64,000 bases of DNA, taken from the NCBI GenBank assembly GCA_022447625.1, contig JAKVAX010000011.1, forward strand, positions 1 through 64,000, read 5' to 3'. How positions within the stretch are numbered: position 1 is the stretch's first letter; every line of letters starts with the position of its first letter. Below, piece after piece: positions 44,976-54,019 of this stretch. The DNA comes from Flavobacteriales bacterium. GTDB lineage: Bacteria; Bacteroidota; Bacteroidia; Flavobacteriales_D; Sanyastnellaceae. Under the pieces are notes generated by a model that saw nothing but the letters and a program-made list of their open reading frames with translations, did no database searches and was not told the origin of the DNA. Both the position numbers and the translations under genes were made by a program.

Positions 44976-45359
44976 ATGTATCGCCACCTTATCATAGGAA
45001 TGTTTCTTCTGAGCCCTCTCAGTTTCCAGCAAGGTTCAATGCAGAGACATGTAGTACGTACACATGACAATGGTGGACCGTATGTGGTTGTATACACCGT
45101 TGGAGAGTTCCATGACCGTGTAAAAGAAGAACTGTTTTACGAAAATGGGAACCTTGATTACGTAGGTCACTACAAACGTGGTGTGGAGCACGGCGAATGG
45201 GTTTACTATTGGGAAAACGGCAATATCAAATCATGGGAGTACTATGAGAAGGGCCATGAAGAAGGAACTCACTATGACTGCAACGAAAAAGGCGAAAAAA
45301 TCAAGCTGTATCACTACCGCAAAGGTGTCTTAATCAAAGAAGAAACGGTAAGTCCCTAA
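44976..45359 (+). CDS. MORN/YwqK-like repeat protein, secreted
   Basis: The 127-residue product has a signal-like N-terminus (about 1-20) and three to four MORN-variant repeats of the YwqK type (LFYENGNLDYVGHYKRGVEHGEW, then YYWENGNIKSWEYYEKGHEEG, positions about 48-95). Such repeats form beta-hairpin ribbons. Although YwqK proteins are often labelled antitoxin, no toxin partner is present, so a structural or binding role is as likely. Its stop is next to that of pdeM. Confidence 0.75.
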   Translation: MYRHLIIGMFLLSPLSFQQGSMQRHVVRTHDNGGPYVVVYTVGEFHDRVKEELFYENGNLDYVGHYKRGVEHGEWVYYWENGNIKSWEYYEKGHEEGTHYDCNEKGEKIKLYHYRKGVLIKEETVSP

Positions 45360-46001
45360 TTACACTTCCAATACTTGGTTTTCCGCGATAGCGAAGACCT
45401 TATCATGTTTAGCCGGACGAATGCAATGCGTTCCTGTGAAGTAACCGAAAGCCGGCATCACCCCCATTTTTTTAGCAAACCAAAAACACGGTAACCGAAG
45501 GTACTGTCGTGCTGCTCCTCGAAGTCCTACGGCAGGGTGGATATGTCCGCATAGGTTATAGCCCTTAAGTGCACTCTCTTCCTCGATGGGCTCATGGGTG
45601 AAATGAATTCCTTGTTCCACTTTATCATCAAAACATTTGATTCCGCTTCGTTCAAAATGGTGCTCTGGAATGATATCGTGATTCCCTCTAACCAGCTCCA
45701 CATGAAGATCATTAAAGTTAGCGAGCATATCGGCGAAATGTTCCCAGTCTTGATTGTAAGTAGAGTGAAAAAGATCGCCTAGCAATAACAGACGTTCAGG
45801 CTTCTTCTCTGAAAGTAATCCTGAGAGTGTCCACAAGATTTCAGTGTTTGTTTCTTGCGGCATCGCAATTGCATTTCTGCGGAAATGCCCTCCCTTTCCT
45901 ATGTGGAGATCGCTCACGATGAGGGTCTTCTCATCTCTCCAAAGAATGGCTTTCTCAGGAAGTAGTTCGAAAATGATATTTGGAATAGGATTGAATTGCA
46001 T
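45360..46001 (-). CDS. pdeM: PdeM-like metallophosphoesterase (ligase-associated DNA damage response)
   Basis: The 213-residue protein has the calcineurin-like phosphoesterase motifs in order: DLHIGK, GDLFHS, RGNHD and GHIHP. The C-terminal part (GAARQYLRLPCFWF, MPAFGYFTGTHC) matches the PdeM subgroup linked to ATP-dependent DNA ligase operons. No such ligase lies nearby here, so it is a stand-alone copy. The last codons contain a perfect copy of the 15-base motif (45381-45395). Confidence 0.87.
   Translation of the reverse strand: MQFNPIPNIIFELLPEKAILWRDEKTLIVSDLHIGKGGHFRRNAIAMPQETNTEILWTLSGLLSEKKPERLLLLGDLFHSTYNQDWEHFADMLANFNDLHVELVRGNHDIIPEHHFERSGIKCFDDKVEQGIHFTHEPIEEESALKGYNLCGHIHPAVGLRGAARQYLRLPCFWFAKKMGVMPAFGYFTGTHCIRPAKHDKVFAIAENQVLEV
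45381..45395 (+). repeat. Dispersed 15-mer, in pdeM
   Basis: TTCCGCGATAGCGAA, perfect match; encodes F-A-I-A-E on the gene strand. Confidence 0.75.
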
Positions 46002-46201
46002 AAAACACTGTGAGGAGGTAATATTACCCGAATATCACCCCCCATCCAAGCCAACGGGTTCAATGCTCTATTCCAAGGGTATAATCTGAACTTTCTGTTA
46101 ACTCATTTTGGCTTTTCCACAACAAATCTTTCACATGATTTTAACCTATTTATCTCAAGAGAGGTCGGATCTTTGCGGCGAAAATTTAAAACACTACTCA
46201 A

Positions 46202-46543
46202 GTGAACCGATTGATTTGTTCTTTCACTTTACTACTCACCATGGCATTGGCCTCATCAACAGCCTTTGCCGGAAGGGAACCATTTTCAACTAATGCGGAG
46301 GTCAGGAAAGAGATCTCACGAGCAATCAGCTACCCGGGGGCGATTCAACATTCGAACGATGTTGAATTCGTGCTGGTCAGCTTCCGGATCGAGCCATGTG
46401 GTTTGATCAGCATCCTCGAGACGAATGCCAGTAACAAAGCCTTTGAGCAATATGTTGTTCAGAAGCTTGAGTCTATGAACTTCGAAGGCACGCATGGTGA
46501 AGTGCATCATATGCGATTCACCTTCAGGAGCCAAGATATTTAA
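46202..46543 (+). CDS. Small secreted protein with TonB-C-like fold
   Basis: The 113-residue product has a signal peptide (about 1-23, cut after TAFA). The rest (about 35-108) has the alternation of a TonB C-terminal or energy-transducer domain: ISRAISYPGAI, VLVSFRIEPCGLISILETNAS, and AFEQYVVQKLESMNF. It has no TonB transmembrane anchor, so it resembles the many free-standing TonB_C-like periplasmic proteins of Bacteroidota, whose role is unclear. Confidence 0.7.
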   Translation: MNRLICSFTLLLTMALASSTAFAGREPFSTNAEVRKEISRAISYPGAIQHSNDVEFVLVSFRIEPCGLISILETNASNKAFEQYVVQKLESMNFEGTHGEVHHMRFTFRSQDI

Positions 46544-46545
46544 GC

Positions 46546-46572
46546 AAAAAGCCCCGCAAATGCGGGGCTTTT
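46546..46572. terminator. Bidirectional intrinsic terminator
   Basis: AAAAAGCCCCGC-AAAT-GCGGGGCTTTT forms a strong symmetrical hairpin between the TonB-like gene and the broken porin-like gene. Confidence 0.87.
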
Positions 46573-46593
46573 CATTTCAATCTTTTTGTGATC

Positions 46594-47229
46594 TTAGAAC
46601 CCATACGAGATACTTACCACGGCGAATGGGGCTGTCTCTTGTTCAATGGTAGACTCGTCGTAGTTACTAGCATCTGAGCCGTTCACTACCAACGTCTGAG
46701 TTCGGGTATAGTCGATGAATGAGTAACGATACTCAGGATTAACGTAGGCTTCAAAACCCAAACCAAATGAGGTCTACATCTGGAAGCCGGCGAGGAGACT
46801 AACTCCGATGTAGTCGTGATCCCATTTCTCTTCTGTCAATTCAAATTCATTGTTAAAGTTGCGGTCTACACTTTCCGATCGATACTTGGAGAATGCGCTG
46901 AAGAAGAATCCGGATGGCGTTTTATCGCTCGTGAATTCGCTCATGTAAACACGGAATTCAGGTGCAATGACGAAACCAGTTTTATTACGTTCATCAAGGT
47001 GTTGACCACCTTCCGTTTCTCTCTTGTACACATCGAAGGTTCCTCCAACGTTCAAATTTAGCGTGGTGTATACCCCACTAACACGTTCGTAACCAAACTG
47101 TTAGCATGAATCGAAAATACCATCGAAGTTTAGTTTCACCACATTCTTTGCTGCGTCGTCAGATTCTGACTGTGCAAAGGTGGGCAGACCCAGTACCATT
47201 GCAAACGTAATGAGAAGTAGTTTCTTCAT
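46594..47229 (-). pseudogene. Outer-membrane beta-barrel protein gene with two in-frame stops
   Basis: One frame of 212 codons runs from ATG 47229 to TAA 46594-46596. It is interrupted by TAA (47101-47103, after GIFDSC) and TAG (46774-46776, after LLAGFQM). Joining the three parts gives a signal peptide (MKKLLLITFAMVLGLPTFAQ), KLNFDGIFDSC*QFGYERV, several barrel strands, and an end (TAPFAVVSISYGF) with the terminal Phe of outer-membrane barrels. No indel is needed, so only two base changes separate it from an intact gene of about 210 residues. The gene is probably inactive. Confidence 0.82.
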
Positions 47230-47291
47230 GGTTGTCGAGTTGTCATGTTTTCGATAACCGGTTTTGGGCAAACTTCTTTCCAAAGGGGCAT

Positions 47292-47325
47292 AAAAAAGCC
47301 CCACAATTCTTATGAGGCTTCTTCA
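47292..47325 (-). terminator. Probable intrinsic terminator of aconitase
   Basis: On the minus strand AAGCCTCA and TGTGGGGCTT pair around a seven-base loop and are followed by TTTTTA. Confidence 0.6.
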
Positions 47326-47347
47326 TATATTTAGGTATGACTAGCGT

Positions 47348-49612
47348 TTATGCTTGCTCTTGTTTGATCAAGTTCAACGCTGAACCTGCCTTAAACCACT
47401 CAATTTGCTGAGCGTTGTAGGTGTGGTTCGTCTTGATCGTATCCGTGCTTCCGTCTTTGTGTGCGAGCTCGATGGTGATTTGCTTACCAGGAGCAAAGTC
47501 TTTCAAGTCTACAAAGTTGAAAGTATCGTCTTCTTGGATCTTATCGTAGTCTGCTTCGTTATCAAAAGTGATTCCGAGCATTCCTTGCTTCTTCAAGTTC
47601 GTTTCGTGGATACGAGCGAATGATTTCACAAGAACTACACGTACTCCAAGGTGACGTGGCTGCATTGCTGCATGCTCACGGCTTGAACCTTCACCGTAGT
47701 TACTGTCTCCTACAACTACCGTTGGAACGCCTGCGGCTTTGTAGCCACGTTGTACGGCAGGAACTTCACCGTAAGCAGCATCGATTTGGCTCTTCACGTT
47801 GTTTGTTTCGTGGTTGTAAGCTTTGATTGCTCCAGTAAGTGTGTTGTTCGAGATGTTGTCAAGATGACCGCGGTAACGTAGCCAAGGGCCGGCCATAGAG
47901 ATGTGGTCAGTTGTACACTTTCCGAAAGCCTTGATCAGCAGCTTCGCTCCCATGATGTTCTCACCATTCCATGGTGCGAATGGAGTCAATAGCTCTAGCC
48001 TCTCGCTTCCGTCTTTCACAACTACGTTAACACCAGAACCGTCAGCAGCTGGTGCTAGGTATCCTGCATCTTCTACATCGAATCCTTTTGAAGGAAGCTC
48101 TTCACCTACAGGCTCAGCTAGCTTCACTTCCTCACCGCTCTCGTTAATCAGTTTGTCTTTCATTGGGTTGAAGCCAAGCGTTCCCGCGATAGCGATCGCA
48201 GTTACCAATTCAGGAGAACCAACGAATGCGTGTGTATTTGGGTTACCATCAGCTCGTTTTGCGAAGTTTCGGTTAAACGAGTGTACGATGGTGTTCTTTT
48301 CTTTCTTCTCAGCTCCTTCACGCGCCCACTGACCGATACACGGTCCACAAGCATTAGCGAATACTGAGGCACCGATCTCATCAAAGATCTTGATGAATCC
48401 GTCACGCTCGATCGTGTAACGCACTTGCTCAGATCCTGGGGTGATCGTGAACTTCGCCTTTGGCTTGATGTTCATCTCGGCCGCTTGCTTGGCGATGCTC
48501 GCAGAACGAGAGATATCCTCGTAGCTTGAGTTTGTACAAGACCCGATCAATCCAACTTCTACCTTTAATGGCCATCCGTTCGCTTCAGCTACCTCACCCA
48601 TCTTAGAGATTGGTGTTGCGATGTCTGGAGAGAACGGTCCGTTCAAGTGTGGTTCGAGTTCATCAAGGTTGATCTCGATTACCTGATCGAAGTACTGCTC
48701 TGGGTTATCATATACTTCTGGATCGGCTGTTAAATGTTCTTTTACTCCATTGGCTAAATCAGCAACTTCTGCACGACCTGTAGCTCTCAGGTATCGCGCC
48801 ATACTTTCGTCGTAACCGAATGTTGAAGTTGTAGCACCGATCTCAGCGCCCATGTTACAGATGGTACCTTTACCAGTACAACTGATTGATTCAGCTCCAG
48901 GGCCGAAGTATTCTACGATAGCACCCGTACCACCTTTTACGGTGAGGATTCCAGCTACTTTCAAGATCACATCTTTAGCGCTGGTCCAACCGTTCATACG
49001 TCCGGTTAGCTTGACACCAATCAGTTTCGGGAACTTCAGCTCCCAAGGCATTCCTGCCATTACGTCTACCGCGTCAGCCCCACCAACACCGATAGCTACC
49101 ATTCCGAGTCCACCAGCGTTTACTGTGTGTGAATCGGTTCCTATCATCATTCCACCTGGGAACGCGTAGTTCTCAAGAACTACTTGGTGAATGATCCCAG
49201 CACCTGGCTTCCAGAATCCGATACCGTACTTGTTCGATACCGATTGAAGGAAGTTGAATACCTCGTTGTTCTTATTAATCGATTCTTGAAGATCTTTTCC
49301 AGCTCCAATACGTGCCTGGATCAAATGATCACAGTGTACAGTTGAAGGTACGGCTGCTTTTGCTTTTCCTGCTTGCATGAACTGCAATAGGGCCATCTGT
49401 GCTGTTGCATCTTGCATTGCAACACGGTCAGGTGCAAAATCAACGTAGCTTTTACCACGATCGTAAGGAGTTTCTGGAGTAGCGTCCCAAAGGTGGCTGT
49501 AAAGGATCTTTTCAGCTAGACTAAGTGGTTTACCTGCAACTTGGCGCGCTTTCGCGATACGCTCTGGCATTTTTGCGTAAACCTCTTTGATCATTTCGAT
49601 ATCAAATACCAT
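47348..49612 (-). CDS. acnA: Aconitate hydratase
   Basis: Aconitase interconverts citrate and isocitrate through a 4Fe-4S cluster. The 754-residue length and the segments [33 protein letters not shown] (first cluster Cys), CGPCIGQW (other two Cys) and [18 protein letters not shown] place it in the mitochondrial-type family that Bacteroidota use. It stands alone between a terminator and a promoter element and supplies the substrate for the isocitrate dehydrogenase at 31.5 kb. The gene symbol is used in the broad sense. Confidence 0.95.
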   Translation of the reverse strand: MVFDIEMIKEVYAKMPERIAKARQVAGKPLSLAEKILYSHLWDATPETPYDRGKSYVDFAPDRVAMQDATAQMALLQFMQAGKAKAAVPSTVHCDHLIQARIGAGKDLQESINKNNEVFNFLQSVSNKYGIGFWKPGAGIIHQVVLENYAFPGGMMIGTDSHTVNAGGLGMVAIGVGGADAVDVMAGMPWELKFPKLIGVKLTGRMNGWTSAKDVILKVAGILTVKGGTGAIVEYFGPGAESISCTGKGTICNMGAEIGATTSTFGYDESMARYLRATGRAEVADLANGVKEHLTADPEVYDNPEQYFDQVIEINLDELEPHLNGPFSPDIATPISKMGEVAEANGWPLKVEVGLIGSCTNSSYEDISRSASIAKQAAEMNIKPKAKFTITPGSEQVRYTIERDGFIKIFDEIGASVFANACGPCIGQWAREGAEKKEKNTIVHSFNRNFAKRADGNPNTHAFVGSPELVTAIAIAGTLGFNPMKDKLINESGEEVKLAEPVGEELPSKGFDVEDAGYLAPAADGSGVNVVVKDGSERLELLTPFAPWNGENIMGAKLLIKAFGKCTTDHISMAGPWLRYRGHLDNISNNTLTGAIKAYNHETNNVKSQIDAAYGEVPAVQRGYKAAGVPTVVVGDSNYGEGSSREHAAMQPRHLGVRVVLVKSFARIHETNLKKQGMLGITFDNEADYDKIQEDDTFNFVDLKDFAPGKQITIELAHKDGSTDTIKTNHTYNAQQIEWFKAGSALNLIKQEQA
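48182..48196 (+). repeat. Dispersed 15-mer variant, in aconitase
   Basis: TCCCGCGATAGCGAT, with two mismatches; encodes I-A-I-A-G on the gene strand. Confidence 0.55.
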
Positions 49613-49656
49613 AGAGGCGGGATTGAATTATTATAAGAACATTTGTAACAGGGGCG

Positions 49657-49664
49657 CAAAGATA
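49657..49664 (-). promoter_or_regulatory. -7 promoter element of aconitase
   Basis: TATCTTTG on the minus strand is a full match, about 45 bases before the ATG. Confidence 0.5.
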
Positions 49665-49745
49665 AGAATTTGCTGCAAGGATACCGTACGCCATCAAGGT
49701 GTTCCGTTCGCGGAAATTCATCCTTCTGCGCTAGGATGCTTACAC

Positions 49746-49753
49746 TACATTTG
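49746..49753 (+). promoter_or_regulatory. -7 promoter element of the MacB-like permease gene
   Basis: TACATTTG is a full match and ends only four bases before the ATG at 49758; a leaderless transcript is implied. Confidence 0.5.
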
Positions 49754-49757
49754 AAAC

Positions 49758-50996
49758 ATGACTCGATCAACGATCGCTGAGAACATCAAAGTCTCCCTTC
49801 GGGCTATCCGAAGTCAATTGCTGCGTACCATTCTGACGGTATCCATCATTGCCTTGGGCATCATGGCTCTCATTGCCATGGTAACAGCTACTGAATCGTT
49901 GAAAGGCAGTATTACAGAATCGTTTTCTTCGGTCGGCACCAACACTTTCAGCATTCGAAACAAACGCAGTCGAGGACGTAGAATGGGACGCATCGAAAAG
50001 CAGACCCCTCCTATTTCTTATCGCGAAGCGAGAGAATTTAAGCGCGACCTAGATGCTGACGCTACCATTTCACTCTCTGCTATGGGATCTGGAATGGCGA
50101 CGATCAAATACAAGAGCGAAAAAACGAACCCTAACGTACAGGTGCTGGGTATCGATGAAAATTACCTCCACAATTCAGGCTACGAACTCTCTTCTGGCAG
50201 AAACTTCACCGCGAATGACCTTTCCACCCCGCAGAACCTGGTGATCTTAGGTAAAGACGTGGTTGGAAAACTCTTTGATAGTTGGGATGACCCAGTCGAT
50301 AAAGTGATATCCATCGGATCTATTCCTTACCGGGTGGTGGGTGTATTAAGTGAGAAAGGGAAGATCATGGGAATGTCCCAAGACAACCAATGCTTCATCA
50401 CCCTCACTAACCTGAAGAAACAATACGCAACGGCTAAAACCAACTACAGCATCAGCGTCATGGTTGATAAAGTAGAAGACATGGACGATGCGATTGCAGA
50501 GACGTATGGCGTAATGAAAGTTGTACGTGGCGACCGCCTTGGTGAAGATCACAGCTTTGAAGTGCAACAAAGTTCAGGTATGATGGATACTATGACCGAC
50601 GGTGTGGATTATGTGTCGTACGCTGCCGTGATTATCGGACTCATCACACTCTTCGGAGCGGGTATTGGGCTCATGAACATTATGCTGGTTTCGGTGACCG
50701 AACGAACCAAAGAAATTGGGGTTAGAAAAGCGGTGGGGGCTAACTCCCGGGCCATTATGCTGCAGTTCTTGGTTGAAGCCATCGTTATTGGCCAGATCGG
50801 TGGAATCATGGGTATTCTTCTTGGTATTGGGGTTGGAAACATTGTGGCTTCCTTCATGAATACTCCATTTGTGATTCCATGGTACTGGATCATTGTGGGT
50901 GTGACCATGTGTCTGATTACTAGCGTGGCCTCAGGAATCTTCCCTGCATTCAAGGCTGCGAAGCTCGATCCCATTGAGTCGCTTCGCTACGAGTAA
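49758..50996 (+). CDS. MacB-like ABC transporter permease (FtsX family)
   Basis: The 412-residue product has one N-terminal helix (about 20-44), a periplasmic MacB-PCD domain (about 50-280) and three C-terminal helices (about 285-310, 338-358 and 378-400). The conserved TERTKEIGVRKAVGAN loop and the end AAKLDPIESLRYE are present. Proteins of this type export macrolides, peptides or lipoproteins, or act as mechanical transducers with an ATPase. No ATPase or adaptor gene is adjacent, so the partner must lie elsewhere. Confidence 0.87.
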   Translation: MTRSTIAENIKVSLRAIRSQLLRTILTVSIIALGIMALIAMVTATESLKGSITESFSSVGTNTFSIRNKRSRGRRMGRIEKQTPPISYREAREFKRDLDADATISLSAMGSGMATIKYKSEKTNPNVQVLGIDENYLHNSGYELSSGRNFTANDLSTPQNLVILGKDVVGKLFDSWDDPVDKVISIGSIPYRVVGVLSEKGKIMGMSQDNQCFITLTNLKKQYATAKTNYSISVMVDKVEDMDDAIAETYGVMKVVRGDRLGEDHSFEVQQSSGMMDTMTDGVDYVSYAAVIIGLITLFGAGIGLMNIMLVSVTERTKEIGVRKAVGANSRAIMLQFLVEAIVIGQIGGIMGILLGIGVGNIVASFMNTPFVIPWYWIIVGVTMCLITSVASGIFPAFKAAKLDPIESLRYE

Positions 50997-51096
50997 ACTC
51001 CTTCAGAAAATATTTTCGGAGACAGTGCGTTGAGGATATGAACCAAACCCCAACGCCTATCACGTGATTCTACATGTTAACCAAACAAAAACAAAC

Positions 51097-51756
51097 ATGA
51101 GATCACTCATTTTTTTTTCACTCTCTGTCCTACTCGCCCTCTATTCTTGTAAAAAAGACGAAGAAATCGTCTGTGACCCCATTGTAAATGCGGCTCCGGT
51201 CTATCAATCCTTTTCCGAAGGAAGCTATTGGACTTATCAGAACGTCCGCATTGAAAGCGATGGGACTGAAACGATTGAGTCTGCAGTTGATAGTATTGTT
51301 GTAGCTGGAGACACCCTAATCAACGGATTGGAGTACACTGTGTTCGAAGGAACCAGCTGGCCATTCCAAGACAACGAATGGGGCATCATTTGGATTCTCC
51401 GTGAACAGGATGGTGCGTTACTTGACGAACAAGGTAATATCATCATGTCATGTTGCAACTTCACCGACACGCTGAACACCGTTGAATACCCCTCAGGAGA
51501 AGAAATTTTCGCCACCACTACTTACATGATGAGCAATGAGATCCCAGAAATCACGGTTCCAGGAGGTACCTTCGCTGGTATCGAATTGGTAGGTACCTTC
51601 ACCATTCTGAACGAACCTGAAGCACCAGACAATCCAAGGTATACATCTAGGTACTACGCCCAAGGGATTGGACAAATCCGCGATACGTGGTTCTTCGCTG
51701 CAAACACCGAGATTCGCTATGAAAAGCGCTTGTTGGATTATCATATTGGATACTAA
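51097..51756 (+). CDS. Hypothetical lipoprotein
   Basis: From ATG 51097 the product has 219 residues and a lipobox ending LALYSC (Cys18), followed by KKDEE, acidic residues of the kind that send Bacteroidota lipoproteins to the surface. The body is beta-rich with evenly spaced Trp and Tyr (YWTYQNVRIESDGTE, then IEYTVFEG-type strands). No domain was recognised. The open frame begins at 51064, but the extra residues have no signal-like character. Confidence 0.75.
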   Translation: MRSLIFFSLSVLLALYSCKKDEEIVCDPIVNAAPVYQSFSEGSYWTYQNVRIESDGTETIESAVDSIVVAGDTLINGLEYTVFEGTSWPFQDNEWGIIWILREQDGALLDEQGNIIMSCCNFTDTLNTVEYPSGEEIFATTTYMMSNEIPEITVPGGTFAGIELVGTFTILNEPEAPDNPRYTSRYYAQGIGQIRDTWFFAANTEIRYEKRLLDYHIGY

Positions 51757-51834
51757 GGTGAACAACAGTCTTAAACCAGATTAACTTTTCTCCGGTCTTC
51801 GAGTTTTATCTTTAGGAAAGATAACACGCGAGCT

Positions 51835-52797
51835 ATGCAACGACGAGAATTCATCAAGGGATCAGCGATCCTAGGACTGACCGCCATAGGTACACCAGCC
51901 ATCGTTGGTGCTAGTGGAATGTTTCACGGAACATCACAACGACGTATCCATCGTATCTTAAGTGCTGATCGCGTCAACGTTGGAACATTACCAGTGCTCC
52001 GTGCCTTTGCTGGGAATCAGCAAGACTATGTTTCGCCTTACGTTCTCTTTGATGAATTTGGCCCGGTACATGTGAACCCGGGGGTAGACCCATTGCGGGT
52101 GGATGCTCACCCTCATGCAGGAGTGACTCCAACCACTTATTTCCTTGAAGGAACAGGACATCATAAAGACAGCTTGAACTACGATTTCCAAATCGGCAAA
52201 GGCGACTTTATGATGTTCAGTTCCGGAAAAGGAGCCATCCATATGGAAGAGTCTGGGCAAGAACTCCACGAAAAAGGAGGTGATTACCACGGCTTCCAAA
52301 TCTGGCTAAACACTCCTGCCATGTACAAGTTTGATGATCCTTCCACCACCGTATTTCGCTATGCAGATATGGATATGATCAATAACGATCAATACAACGC
52401 ACGCGTGGTTCTTGGTGAACTTTACGGAGCAAAGTCGGGCATCGCCACCCAGAGTCCGGCATTCTATTATCACATCAAACTCAAGCCAGACGGTAGAATC
52501 GACATCCCAACAGATCCAACCCACAACGCCTTCGTCTACTCCATCAAGGGTACCTTGGAGATCGAAGAAGCTCGCCAGCTCAAAAAAAATCAAGTGGCCC
52601 TCTACGAACGTGGCGATTCTATCATCCAACTCTACAGCCAACAAGGTGCAGAGTTCCTCGTCCTAGGAGGTCAGCCATTGAATGAGCCGGTATATTCATA
52701 CGGTCCATTCGTGATGAACAACGAAGATCAAATTCGTCGATGCATCGCTGACTACAGGTCAGGGAAGATGGGGGATCCGGATGTGGTAAATCGCTAG
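51835..52797 (+). CDS. Pirin-family protein with Tat-type signal
   Basis: The 320-residue product starts MQRREFIKGSAILGLTAIG, a twin-arginine-like signal, so it may be exported folded, which is unusual for pirins. The bicupin follows: DEFGPVHVNPG, the metal motif DAHPHAGV with GFQIWLN and SSGKGAIHMEES, and a C-terminal cupin (VYSIKGTLEI). Pirins bind a metal; some have quercetinase activity. The stop codon (52795-52797) runs straight into a heptamer array. Confidence 0.85.
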   Translation: MQRREFIKGSAILGLTAIGTPAIVGASGMFHGTSQRRIHRILSADRVNVGTLPVLRAFAGNQQDYVSPYVLFDEFGPVHVNPGVDPLRVDAHPHAGVTPTTYFLEGTGHHKDSLNYDFQIGKGDFMMFSSGKGAIHMEESGQELHEKGGDYHGFQIWLNTPAMYKFDDPSTTVFRYADMDMINNDQYNARVVLGELYGAKSGIATQSPAFYYHIKLKPDGRIDIPTDPTHNAFVYSIKGTLEIEEARQLKKNQVALYERGDSIIQLYSQQGAEFLVLGGQPLNEPVYSYGPFVMNNEDQIRRCIADYRSGKMGDPDVVNR

Positions 52798-52865
52798 GCT
52801 TATGGCTTAAGGCTGAAACCACCAAACCGTTTTGAGACTTAGGCCTTACGCCATTCGCCATTCGC
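52797..52865. repeat. Heptamer arrays after the pirin gene
   Basis: GGCTTAT, GGCTTAA and GGCTGAA occupy 52797-52817, the first sharing its G with the pirin stop codon. CTTAGGC, CTTACGC, CATTCGC and CATTCGC occupy 52838-52865. The first words match those at 13472 and 19000. Confidence 0.78.
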
Positions 52866-53037
52866 CAGAAAGTACATGATATTTATCACCTTCCCCACAG
52901 CCCCCTCCAACCACTGAAAACCCTAATTTGAAGGGAAAGTCCATTCCCATCGAACCTTCGTTTACACATATTCGTCCGTGATTTGTATGCCTTTTTCTCA
53001 GGTGGAAGTATTGATGGTGTTTGTCAGGGAAGTACTT

Positions 53038-53072
53038 GACTAGAGACGAGAGTCTGGAGACTAGGGACTTCT
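53038..53072. repeat. Heptamer array (GACTAGA word, 5 units)
   Basis: GACTAGA, GACGAGA, GTCTGGA, GACTAGG and GACTTCT follow in register. Confidence 0.78.
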
Positions 53073-53102
53073 CGAGCAATATCATTTGATCTATATCCAA
53101 GG

Positions 53103-53137
53103 CCCTCGACACTCGACACTCGACCCTTGTCTCTCGA
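53103..53137. repeat. Heptamer array (CACTCGA word, 5 units)
   Basis: CCCTCGA, CACTCGA, CACTCGA, CCCTTGT and CTCTCGA follow in register. Bases 53124-53139 match 2393-2408 with one difference, 50 kb away. Confidence 0.82.
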
Positions 53138-53213
53138 CCACCATTGCATTCACAATTATTGTGTTGTATAACTCGTTCTAATCCTGTCTCTTAGAAGACA
53201 ACTAATCACTATT

Positions 53214-53240
53214 CCGCCTTTGGCGGACTAATCATGCTAA
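53214..53240. repeat. Hairpin plus CTAATCATGCTAA word, copy at the start of the next gene
   Basis: CCGCC-TTT-GGCGG (53214-53226) is followed by CTAATCATGCTAA (53228-53240). The first possible ATG of the next gene (53234) is inside this repeated word. Confidence 0.7.
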
Positions 53241-54019
53241 ACATGCTAAGCCTCCGTTCCCTCACCCTCCTATTCTCCCTTTGTTTTGTTTGTTTATTCG
53301 CTAGCGCGGAAACGATGACGATTCATGTTTTTGTGGCATTGTGCGATAACAAGCATCAAGGGATTGTGCCGGTGCCGGAGAAGATTGGCAATGGGAAAGA
53401 CCCGCGGTTGAATTTGTATTGGGGAGCTGGGTATGGAGTGAAGTCTTTTTTCAAGCTGAAGACGGATGATTGGGAACTGGTGAGTTCGCCGGAAAGTGAT
53501 AACCCATACATTTTGGAACGGGTGCTGTTTAAGCATGCCACACAGGATGTTTATCTGTTGGCCGACGCTTATGATGGGGAACGCATCAAAGACTGTGTGG
53601 AAGACTTCTTGCTCGCTTCGAATACGCAGAATACTGAAACGGTTACGTACAATGGGAGCTCATTGAGCTTCGGTGGCAGCTCAGATTTGGTGTCATATAT
53701 CGGACACGATGGTCTGATGGAATTCTCTGTAGACTTAGAATACATCGACCCCGTCAGTAACGGGATCGATGTGATTATTTTGGCTTGTTATAGTCATGAT
53801 TACTTTTCGCCAGAAATCGAACAAACGGGCGCCAATCCACTGCTGTGGACGACTCATCTAATGGCTCCGGAGGCTTATACTTTGAAGTCAGCCATTGACG
53901 GTTGGCTTCTCGGAGAGTCAGGGAAGCAGATTGATGAGCGTGCTGCGATTACCTACCAGAAATATCAAAAATGCAGCCTGAAAGGCGCCCACAATCTCTT
54001 TACAACTGGCTTTAATTGA
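53234..54019 (+). CDS. Secreted protein with possible caspase-like (clan CD) fold
   Basis: The 261-residue product has a signal peptide (about 1-25, cut after FASA). Its central part shows two strands ending in candidate catalytic residues: LVSYIGHDG with His158 and DVIILACYS with Cys185, 27 residues apart. Hydrophobic strand then His-(x)-Gly, and hydrophobic strand then Ala-Cys, is the pattern of caspase-, gingipain- and separase-type peptidases (clan CD). This is my inference from pattern; the family is otherwise a Bacteroidota hypothetical (DNKHQGIVPVPEKIGNGKDP is a recurring motif). An ATG at 53243 is an equally good start. Stop codons of this gene and the S51 operon are adjacent. Confidence 0.65.
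   Translation: MLNMLSLRSLTLLFSLCFVCLFASAETMTIHVFVALCDNKHQGIVPVPEKIGNGKDPRLNLYWGAGYGVKSFFKLKTDDWELVSSPESDNPYILERVLFKHATQDVYLLADAYDGERIKDCVEDFLLASNTQNTETVTYNGSSLSFGGSSDLVSYIGHDGLMEFSVDLEYIDPVSNGIDVIILACYSHDYFSPEIEQTGANPLLWTTHLMAPEAYTLKSAIDGWLLGESGKQIDERAAITYQKYQKCSLKGAHNLFTTGFN
53297..53311 (-). repeat. Dispersed 15-mer, in the signal peptide of the caspase-like gene
   Basis: Plus-strand TTCGCTAGCGCGGAA is a perfect inverted copy; encodes F-A-S-A-E at the cleavage site. Confidence 0.75.

Larger units (their letters stand above)
52866..53233. other. Rest of the repeat-rich intergenic region; no gene seen
   Basis: Apart from the heptamer arrays at 53038-53072 and 53103-53137 and the hairpin word at 53214-53240, this gap shows a short unique stretch (about 52880-53030) with no credible open frame, RNA or promoter. 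Confidence 0.6.

Noticed and set aside
44976-45359. Toxin-antitoxin system based on the YwqK-like repeats
   Set aside because: No toxin-like gene adjoins it; it has a signal peptide, which an antitoxin would not need.
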